A program made the translations under genes and the position numbers. Under the pieces are notes generated by a model that saw only the letters and a program-made list of their open reading frames with translations, made no database searches and had not been told where the DNA came from. A DNA stretch of 64,000 bases from Chloroflexota bacterium. GTDB taxonomy: Bacteria > Chloroflexota > Anaerolineae > Anaerolineales > Villigracilaceae. Below, in pieces: positions 58,426 to 64,000 of the stretch (the stretch's first letter is position 1; each line of letters begins with the position of its first letter). The stretch lies in NCBI GenBank assembly GCA_021787595.1, contig JAJYLQ010000011.1:61498-125497 (forward strand). The letters are read 5' to 3'.

Positions 58426-58955
58426 TGCAAATCAACGAACCCGCGCCTGATTTTGAGCTGCCTGATCTAAACGGAAATCTTCACCGCCTCCGTGAGTACC
58501 GCGGCAGGATCGTCATCGTCAATTTCTGGTCGTGCGAATGTCCGCATTCGGAGCGTGCCGATCATGAGCTGACGGCAATGCTCATTCAACGGGCCGGCGA
58601 CGTAGTGATACTGTCCATTGCATCGAATCGAAATGAGGTCGGGGCATGGCAGGGGCGTGCTCTTACCTGCATAGAAGAGGCTGCTGCAACGCGCCGCCTG
58701 CCCATCGTCCTGATCGATGCGGAACAAATCGTCGCGGATTTATACGACGCGCAGACCACGCCTCATGTTTTTGTGATTGACCGCAGCGGAATCCTGCGTT
58801 ATCGCGGCGCGGTGGACGATGTCACATTCCGCCAGCGCAAGCCGATCCGCTTCTTTCTGGACGAGGCGGTGGAGGCGCTGCTCGATGGGCATTTGCCCGC
58901 ACTGGCCGAGACTCCAGCCTATGGTTGCGCCATCGTTCGCGAAGCAGTAGAATAA
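58425..58955 (+). CDS. Thioredoxin-fold (AhpC/TSA-TlpA-like) protein with a CPHS active site
   Basis: 176 residues. The start VQINEPAPDFELPDLNGNLH, then VIVNFWSCECPHSERADHEL, is typical of TlpA/peroxiredoxin-like proteins. Where TlpA has CxxC this protein has C-P-H-S: the resolving Cys is Ser, but another Cys lies two residues before (CEC). It would act as a peroxiredoxin-like or monothiol enzyme. The cis-Pro loop TTPHVFVIDRSG is present. No signal peptide is visible, so it is probably cytosolic. The GTG start fits the -10 box at the expected leaderless distance. The cNMP/PH gene starts 4 nt downstream. Confidence 0.8.
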   Translation: MQINEPAPDFELPDLNGNLHRLREYRGRIVIVNFWSCECPHSERADHELTAMLIQRAGDVVILSIASNRNEVGAWQGRALTCIEEAAATRRLPIVLIDAEQIVADLYDAQTTPHVFVIDRSGILRYRGAVDDVTFRQRKPIRFFLDEAVEALLDGHLPALAETPAYGCAIVREAVE

Positions 58956-58959
58956 AAAC

Positions 58960-60654
58960 GTGATAGCCACCCCCGCGCGCGTCGCATTTCTCAAACGCAT
59001 CCACCTCTTCCGCGGTTTGAAGGATGAGGATCTGACGACCATTGCAGAGGAGCTTAAAGAAGAGACCTTCGAAGAGAACGCCACGATCTTCTCGCAAGGC
59101 TCGCAGGCAGACAAGTTCTTTATTATTTATCAAGGCAATGTGCGGATTACGCAAACGCGGCGCAATGAACTGATGGAATTGGCTTCCCTGGTGGGGGGGG
59201 ATTATTTCGGGGAAGAGGCTCTTTATGTGGGACGAAAGCGTTCCGCGAACATCACGGCGACAGAAAAGACTTTCATCTTCTCGCTCACTCGTGAGGAGTT
59301 CAACAGGTTGATCCAACGTTTCCCCAGGATGAAGGCGGCATTCGAGGTTTCGATTGCGAGCCGCAGGCTGGCGCGCCAGCTCAAGTTCAGGTGGTTGAGA
59401 AAGGACGAGGTGGTATATTTCCTCGCCCGCAAGCATCCCATCTTGTTGTTCGACGCATTGACTCTTCCGCTTGCTCTGGCGCTTTTTGCCTTCCTGTTTT
59501 TGGTCTGGAGCATTTACGTGCATTCATGGGTTGCCATCGCCATAAGTTCATTCATATTCCTCTACCTGATCGGGTGGGCGATCTGGCGCGCAATTGACTG
59601 GGGCAACGATTATTACATCGTTACGAACCAGCGCGTGGTGTGGCTCGAGAAAGTGGTCATGCTGTACGACAGCCGCATGGAAGCGCCGTTGTCCACCATC
59701 CTTTCGGTGGGCGTCGAGACGGACTTTACGGGCCGCATGTTGGATTACGGCCACGTGGTTGTGCGGACGTTCGTCGGCAAGATCCCATTTCATCACGTTT
59801 CGCATCCCAGCCAGGCCGCGGCCATGGTCGAGGAGTTGTGGGGACGAAGCAAGCATGTGGCCTCTGCGGGTGAAAAAGAAGCCATGCGCAATGCAATCCG
59901 CAGAAAGCTTGGCCTCACCGAACAAACAAAGGCTCCCGAGCCCGAAGCCGAAACTGAAGTCGCCGTCCGCACCCTGTATAGACCGGGGATTTTGAAGGCT
60001 TTGGCATCGAGGCTTTTCAGGGACTCCGTGTTGTTTAAAGTTCGCTTCGAATCGGCCGGCACCATCACGTACCGCAAACATATCTTCGTTTTGTTCGAGC
60101 ATATCTGGCTCTCCGCACTGATGTGTCTGCTTTTCATCGTCGGAATGTTTTGGCGGTTCTTTGCCTGGATTCACGAAAAAACTTTCCATGTTGATTATCT
60201 TTTCCTTGTGTTGTTTCTTGCTTTCCTGTATGTTCTTTACAGACTGGTTTATCAGTATCTGGACTGGAGTAACGATATTTACCAGGTAACGGAAGACCAG
60301 ATCATTGACATCGAAAAGAAACCATTTGGCACGGAGGAACGCAAAGCCGCGCCCCTCGAAAACATCCTGGCGACCGAATCGAAACGATTGGGGGTCCTCG
60401 GCCACATTTTCAATTTCGGGTCGGTCTACGTGACCGTCGGCGGCTCGCGGCTGGAATATGACGGCGTTTATAACCCGGCCGCGGTGCAACAGGATATTGA
60501 TGATCGCCGGCTGGCGCGCCGGGCCAAACAGGAAGAAGCCCGCGCCGCAGCGGAACGCGAGCGCATGGCAGACTGGCTGGCCAGTTATCACGAAAACATT
60601 CAGGAGATCGAGAATGAATTACACCAGCCGAAAAGTGAGACCAAAAACGAGTAA
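58960..60654 (+). CDS. Cyclic-nucleotide-binding domain protein with two membrane/PH-like modules
   Basis: 564 residues. Residues ~10-130 form a cNMP-binding beta-roll (IFSQGSQADKFFIIYQGNVR, then GGDYFGEEALYVGRKRSANI). Two similar modules follow, each with a pair of membrane helices and a bacterial PH domain: NDYYIVTNQRVVWLEKVVML (~210) and NDIYQVTEDQIIDIEKKPFG (~440). A charged helical tail ends the protein. It may be an inner-membrane sensor that responds to cyclic nucleotides or stress; no catalytic domain is visible. GTG start at 58960, 4 nt after the thioredoxin-fold gene, so one operon. Confidence 0.85.
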   Translation: MIATPARVAFLKRIHLFRGLKDEDLTTIAEELKEETFEENATIFSQGSQADKFFIIYQGNVRITQTRRNELMELASLVGGDYFGEEALYVGRKRSANITATEKTFIFSLTREEFNRLIQRFPRMKAAFEVSIASRRLARQLKFRWLRKDEVVYFLARKHPILLFDALTLPLALALFAFLFLVWSIYVHSWVAIAISSFIFLYLIGWAIWRAIDWGNDYYIVTNQRVVWLEKVVMLYDSRMEAPLSTILSVGVETDFTGRMLDYGHVVVRTFVGKIPFHHVSHPSQAAAMVEELWGRSKHVASAGEKEAMRNAIRRKLGLTEQTKAPEPEAETEVAVRTLYRPGILKALASRLFRDSVLFKVRFESAGTITYRKHIFVLFEHIWLSALMCLLFIVGMFWRFFAWIHEKTFHVDYLFLVLFLAFLYVLYRLVYQYLDWSNDIYQVTEDQIIDIEKKPFGTEERKAAPLENILATESKRLGVLGHIFNFGSVYVTVGGSRLEYDGVYNPAAVQQDIDDRRLARRAKQEEARAAAERERMADWLASYHENIQEIENELHQPKSETKNE

Positions 60655-60684
60655 AATCCGGGGACAATTTTCGAGGTATGGAAT

Positions 60685-61209
60685 ATGGCTCTTAGAAAAA
60701 TCGTAACCCTCCCGGACCCGGTCTTGCGGAAGAAGGCCCGGCCCATCAATAAGTTCGACAAAGACTTGCAGACGTTGATTGACGATATGGTGGATACCAT
60801 GCGCGAGGCTCCCGGCGTTGGATTGGCCGCGCCGCAAGTGGGAATCTCCGAACGGCTGATCGTCGTTGAATATGGCGAAGATACCGAAGATGAAAACGGC
60901 GAGATCATCGAAGGACCAAAAAGACTGTTTGCGATGATCAATCCGGAGATCGTAAAGACTTCAACGGAAACCGAATTGGGCGTGGAAGGCTGCCTATCCA
61001 TTCCCGGCCTGGTTGGGGAAGTCGAACGATTCTCCACGATCCAGGTTAAGGGTCTGAACCGACGCGGCCAGCCGATGAAAGTCAAGGCAGAGGGCTGGCT
61101 GGCGCGCATCTTCCAGCATGAGATTGATCACATCAATGGCGTGGTTTTCCCGGACCGCGCAACGAAAGTCTGGAAGCCGGAACCCGAGGAAGAGGAGGAA
61201 ATCGTTTGA
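60685..61209 (+). CDS. def: Peptide deformylase
   Basis: 174 residues. All three deformylase motifs are intact: GVGLAAPQVG (44-53), EGCLSIPG with metal ligand C103, and HEIDH with H145, E146 and H149. It removes the formyl group from nascent proteins, a Fe/Zn metalloenzyme at the ribosome exit. The stop overlaps the GNAT start by 1 nt (TGATG), so the genes are coupled. The acidic C-terminal tail (EPEEEEEIV) is short. Confidence 0.96.
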   Translation: MALRKIVTLPDPVLRKKARPINKFDKDLQTLIDDMVDTMREAPGVGLAAPQVGISERLIVVEYGEDTEDENGEIIEGPKRLFAMINPEIVKTSTETELGVEGCLSIPGLVGEVERFSTIQVKGLNRRGQPMKVKAEGWLARIFQHEIDHINGVVFPDRATKVWKPEPEEEEEIV

Positions 61210-61685
61210 TGATTACGATCCGCAGCATCACACGCGAAGATCAGCCGCGCCTGCGTAAGTTCTGGGTGGAGCGCTGGGGTGGTGAGATCATCGTGGCGCA
61301 CGGGGTTGTCTATCATGTGGATACGATGGATGGTTTTCTCGCGCTGGATGGCAAAGAGATCGTTGGTTTGATCACTCTCGCACATTCCCAGGATAGCTGT
61401 GAAATCGTTTCGATTGACAGCATTCACGAAGACAAAGGCGTTGGCACGTCTTTGCTCGAGGCGGTCATCCAGGCGGCGCGCGAAAAAGGATGCAAACGCC
61501 TCTTTCTCATCACGACCAATGACAATTTGCAGGCGCTGGGATTTTTCCAGAAGCGCGGCTTCGAGCTCTCGGCGCTTCGTCGCGGCGCGGTGAACGAATC
61601 CCGCAAAATAAAATTGGGCATTCCGCTGACCGGCCACGATGATATTCCGATACGCGATGAGCTTGAACTGGAAATGAATCTGTGA
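61209..61685 (+). CDS. GNAT-family N-acetyltransferase
   Basis: 158 residues. The acetyl-CoA-binding core reads IDSIHEDKGVGTSLLEAVIQ (R/Q-x-x-G-x-G/A type, with DKGVGT), followed by LFLITTNDNLQALGFFQKRG, which ends in FELSALRRGAV. Substrate unknown. ATG 61209 overlaps the def stop, suggesting a role near N-terminal protein processing or simple co-transcription. Its stop touches a palindromic repeat that precedes recF. Confidence 0.88.
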   Translation: MITIRSITREDQPRLRKFWVERWGGEIIVAHGVVYHVDTMDGFLALDGKEIVGLITLAHSQDSCEIVSIDSIHEDKGVGTSLLEAVIQAAREKGCKRLFLITTNDNLQALGFFQKRGFELSALRRGAVNESRKIKLGIPLTGHDDIPIRDELELEMNL

Positions 61686-61733
61686 CCCTCACCCTGAATC
61701 CCTCTCCCACTGGGAGAGGGGCAAGGGTGAGGG
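61686..61733. repeat. CCCTCACCCT/CCCTCTCCCA nested palindrome before recF
   Basis: Outer arms CCCTCACCCT (61686-61695) and AGGGTGAGGG (61724-61733); inner arms CCCTCTCCCA (61700-61709) and TGGGAGAGGG (61711-61720). It is the same family as the core of the MITE-like element at 7453 and of the in-frame leuS insertion at 33625-33695. Confidence 0.8.
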
Positions 61734-61740
61734 AAAAAAC

Positions 61741-62955
61741 ATGCACCTCAAACATCTCTCGCTGACGAACTTTCGCAATTTTGCCCGCCTGGATATTGAC
61801 CTGCCCCGGCGGGTTATTTTGCTGGTGGGGAATAACGCGCAGGGCAAGACCAGCATTCTCGAAGCGATTTATTTTCTTGCGTCATTTACTTCGTTTCAAA
61901 CCAACACGGACCGCCAGATGGTCAACTTCGTCGAAGCCAAAAATTCGCTGGCGGTGGCGCGTCTTGTTGCTGATTATCAACGCGGCAGAAGGAATCATCA
62001 TCTCGAAGCGCGATTGATTCTTGAACCCACGGGCACCAACGGCCAGCGTTTGCGAAAAGAAGTTCTGCTCGATGGCGTGAAGAAGCAGATGAACGATGTC
62101 ATCGGTCATTTCAACGCGGTCATCTTCGTGCCGCAGATGTCGGCCATCATCGAAGACGGCCCCGATGGACGACGGCGCTATCTCAACCTCGCGTTGGCGC
62201 AGGCCGTCCCGGCGTATGCAAGTGTGTGGAGCGATTACAATCAGGCGCTCAGTCAGCGCAATGCGCTGCTCAAAGCGTTGAATGAAAGCGCTGCCCTGAG
62301 CTTGTCGAAGGGCGGGGGAAGCGGCGACCAGCTCGAGGTCTGGGATGAGGCGCTGGCGCGTCTCGGCGCGCAGATCATCCAATGGCGCATCGAAGCCGTC
62401 CAGCAGATCGAACGTCTCGCGGCGCGCGTCCACCATGAATTGACGCATGGCCGCGAAGTTTTGCGGCTGAACTATCAACCCGCGTATGATCCGCTGCCGC
62501 CTCTCAGCATGAAGCTGACGACGGACACGGATCGCTCCGCCCTCAAAGCGGACGACATCCGCAAAGGGTTTTTGACCCGCCTGAAGGAGATCCGCTCCGA
62601 GGAGATCGCGCGCGGCGTGACGACCATCGGCCCGCACCGCGACGAGTTACGTTTCCTCGCCAACGGCATTGACCTCGGTGATTACGGCTCGCGCGGACAA
62701 ATCCGCACGACGCTTCTGGCATTGAAACTCGCCGAAGTCAATTGGATGAAGGAACGCACGGGTGAGTGGCCGGTGATTTTGCTCGACGAGGTGATGGCTG
62801 AACTCGATTTACAGCGCCGCGCCGATTTACTAAAATATGTTGGAGAGAGCGAACAGGTTTTGTTCACCGCGACGAATGAGCACATGTTCGCGCCAGAGTT
62901 TGTGGAAAAATCGGAAGTGTGGAAAGTGGAAGATGGAACAGTGAAGAAAGATTAA
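61741..62955 (+). CDS. recF: DNA replication/repair protein RecF, with a small repeat-derived insertion
   Basis: 404 residues, an SMC-like ATPase that loads RecA at single-strand gaps. The start LKHLSLTNFRNFARLDID, Walker A GNNAQGKT (30-37), signature region TIGPHRDEL and Walker B VILLDEVMAELD are all present. Around residues 184-192 the extra segment AALSLSKGGG is encoded by the dispersed word CCTGAGCTTGTCGAAGGG, probably in an exposed loop. The gene is not beside dnaN or gyrB here; it follows def and a GNAT gene. Confidence 0.94.
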   Translation: MHLKHLSLTNFRNFARLDIDLPRRVILLVGNNAQGKTSILEAIYFLASFTSFQTNTDRQMVNFVEAKNSLAVARLVADYQRGRRNHHLEARLILEPTGTNGQRLRKEVLLDGVKKQMNDVIGHFNAVIFVPQMSAIIEDGPDGRRRYLNLALAQAVPAYASVWSDYNQALSQRNALLKALNESAALSLSKGGGSGDQLEVWDEALARLGAQIIQWRIEAVQQIERLAARVHHELTHGREVLRLNYQPAYDPLPPLSMKLTTDTDRSALKADDIRKGFLTRLKEIRSEEIARGVTTIGPHRDELRFLANGIDLGDYGSRGQIRTTLLALKLAEVNWMKERTGEWPVILLDEVMAELDLQRRADLLKYVGESEQVLFTATNEHMFAPEFVEKSEVWKVEDGTVKKD

Positions 62956-63055
62956 CCATTAAGTTCACGAAGGAACACAAAGGAAAAAAACTTTAAACCT
63001 TCGTGTCCCTAAGTGCCCTAAGCCCTTTGTTCTTTGAGGGCTGTGGTTCAAATAA
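62956..63055. repeat. GTTCACGAAGGAACACAAAGG-type repeat spacer
   Basis: The 112-bp spacer contains TCACGAAGGAACACAAAGG and the inverted-like CCTTCGTGTCCC, a repeat type also suspected near 11500. No gene is seen. Confidence 0.45.
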
Positions 63056-63067
63056 ATGGAGGCAGAA

Positions 63068-63433
63068 ATGACCGTCAAACATGCTGTGGATGTGGAAGCC
63101 AAGGATGTCTTGAATGCCAAAGACACGAAGATTCAGGTTTTGATCTCATCGAAGGAAGGCCCGAACTTTGCCCTGCGGAAATTCTCCATGCAAAAAGATG
63201 GAGGCATGCCGCGCCACACGAATACTGTCGAACACGAGCAATACGTTTTGCGCGGGCAGGCCACGATCACCATCGGCGATGAGACTCATCATGTGAAAGC
63301 CGGCGATGTGGTTTTCATTCCCGAAGGCGCGATCCATTCGTATCTGAACACGGGCGAAGAACCATTTGAATTTTTGTGCATCATTCCCAACAAGGAAGAT
63401 AAAGTCGTGGTCGTGGATGAAGCAAGTTGTTGA
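63068..63433 (+). CDS. Single-domain cupin protein
   Basis: 121 residues. Cupin motif 1 has the metal-binding pattern in MPRHTNTVEHEQYVLRGQA (His, His, Glu), and motif 2 has GDVVFIPEGAIHSYLNTG. Small cupins of this type bind a metal and may act as isomerases, dioxygenases or sensors; the function here is unknown. ATG 63068 is chosen because GGAGG lies 7 nt before it. Confidence 0.88.
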   Translation: MTVKHAVDVEAKDVLNAKDTKIQVLISSKEGPNFALRKFSMQKDGGMPRHTNTVEHEQYVLRGQATITIGDETHHVKAGDVVFIPEGAIHSYLNTGEEPFEFLCIIPNKEDKVVVVDEASC

Positions 63434-63501
63434 AAACGAACTGACAGGCACTTCCAAAGTGACGGTCAGTTTATAAATCGGATTTCGTGTAAAATCTATT
63501 C

Positions 63502-63795
63502 ATGGCTTCATATCCTTTCAATGTCACCCGCCTGATTGATATTTGCCGCCAAAACGATGTTTCGATGGCGGGCGTCTTTGGTTCGATGGCGCGCGGCGAA
63601 GCAGGGAAGAAAAGCGACATTGACTTGGTCGTCCGTTTTTCAAAGCGAAAAAGTTTGCTGGCCGTTGTGCGGCTGGAGCGCGAACTTTCCGAGGCGTTGG
63701 GCCGCAAAGTGGATTTGTTAACCGAAGCTGCCATCAGTCCTTATTTGCGTGAGCGGATATTGAAAGAGATGCGGGTGGTGTATGAAAAAAGATGA
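63502..63795 (+). CDS. mntA: MNT-domain nucleotidyltransferase (HEPN/MNT antitoxin)
   Basis: 97 residues. The minimal nucleotidyltransferase signature GVFGSMARGEAGKKSDIDLV carries GS and the DxD pair, with a third acid in KVDLLTE. MNT proteins pair with HEPN RNase toxins and neutralise them by transferring AMP to the toxin. The partner gene starts at 63782, overlapping by 14 nt, but is truncated after 24 residues. This antitoxin is therefore now an orphan. Confidence 0.87.
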   Translation: MASYPFNVTRLIDICRQNDVSMAGVFGSMARGEAGKKSDIDLVVRFSKRKSLLAVVRLERELSEALGRKVDLLTEAAISPYLRERILKEMRVVYEKR

Positions 63796-63856
63796 CAGCA
63801 TCTATCTTCGGCATATTCTCGATGCCATCACAACAGTTGATGAGGCGAGTTGCTGA
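63782..63856 (+). pseudogene. Truncated HEPN-domain (DUF86) toxin gene
   Basis: ATG 63782 opens MKKDDSIYLRHILDAITTVD, the usual start of DUF86 HEPN toxins, then reads EASC and stops at TGA 63854-63856. Intact toxins are about 110-140 residues and carry RxxxxH near the C terminus; that part is missing. A MITE-like element starts 18 bp beyond the stop, so an insertion or rearrangement probably removed the rest. Confidence 0.75.
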
Positions 63857-63874
63857 AAGTCGAACAAGTCTATT

Positions 63875-64000
63875 ATTACAGCGCAAAGTTAGAGTTTTGA
63901 GGGTTCTGCTCATGGCTTTTCTACCGTTTTCGCCCTCATCCCCAACCCTTCCCCCAAATGGGGAAGGGAGTCTCCTCTCCCTTTGGGAGAGGGAAAGGGT
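63875..64000. mobile_element. MITE-like element, copy 2 (inverted relative to copy 1, cut by window edge)
   Basis: It starts ATTACAGCGCAAAGTTAGAG. Its reverse complement matches copy 1 (7453-7623) almost base for base over about 126 bp, with only a few differences (for example ATTTGGGGG versus ATTCGGGGG). The other end lies beyond the window. Confidence 0.85.

Overview
The window looks like a chromosomal contig from an uncultured Anaerolineales-type Chloroflexota bacterium. This is inferred from the gene repertoire and from the many short palindromic intergenic repeats; no rRNA is present to prove it. Supporting traits are a very long GAF-array histidine kinase, a DUF4388 plus MglA-like GTPase pair, HD-domain/LuxR fusions, lipoproteins with an NBR1-like Ig domain, a translin-family protein and a T-box-controlled leuS. 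Most of the window is fairly GC-rich and densely coded. The left edge (1-1.7 kb) is clearly more AT-rich.

Layout. 0-4.5 kb is accessory: a restriction-modification pair cut by the window edge, a nonsense-broken SRPBCC gene, a VapBC-type toxin-antitoxin operon, a B3/B4 protein and an AdoMet decarboxylase. 4.5-11.3 kb holds a phytol/dolichol kinase-like protein, a Tat-exported sulfatase-fold enzyme with a membrane partner, a GT39-like protein, an AAC(3)-family protein and an enoyl-CoA hydratase. 11.6-26.8 kb is a signalling and lipid island: DUF4388, small GTPase, alpha/beta hydrolase, V4R protein, beta-helix protein, acyl-ACP-reductase-like protein, response regulator, 2479-residue kinase with about eleven GAF domains, second response regulator, and a second hydrolase whose nucleophile is lost. 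27-31 kb has an FRG-domain protein, an ABC exporter, an orphan antitoxin and gene remnants. 31.1-35.1 kb has an 89-bp tRNA-derived tandem repeat, two tRNA-Ala genes and a T-box leader driving leuS.

35-46 kb carries an HD/LuxR regulator, an aldo/keto reductase, carotenoid genes crtB-crtI, a CAP-domain lipoprotein, a decayed methyltransferase-like protein and a GT2 enzyme. 46-53 kb has a two-component pair with degenerate receivers, a deoxyribosyltransferase-like enzyme coupled to a membrane protein, a translin-family protein, a DUF3467 protein, ssb and membrane proteins. 53-64 kb has a cytochrome b561, a second NBR1-Ig lipoprotein, a frameshifted DUF433/DUF5615 toxin-antitoxin pair, an FAD oxidoreductase, a flippase-like protein, a thioredoxin-fold protein, a cNMP/PH protein, def, a GNAT, recF, a cupin and a truncated MNT/HEPN pair.

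The two most striking themes are these. First, the 11.6-26.8 kb island may couple a hydrophobic or lipid-derived signal to a large multi-GAF kinase. Second, short repeats have invaded not only spacers but, in frame, the leuS, recF and ABC-exporter genes. A MITE-like element with 20-bp terminal inverted repeats occurs twice in opposite orientation, at 7.5 kb and at the right edge beside a truncated HEPN gene.
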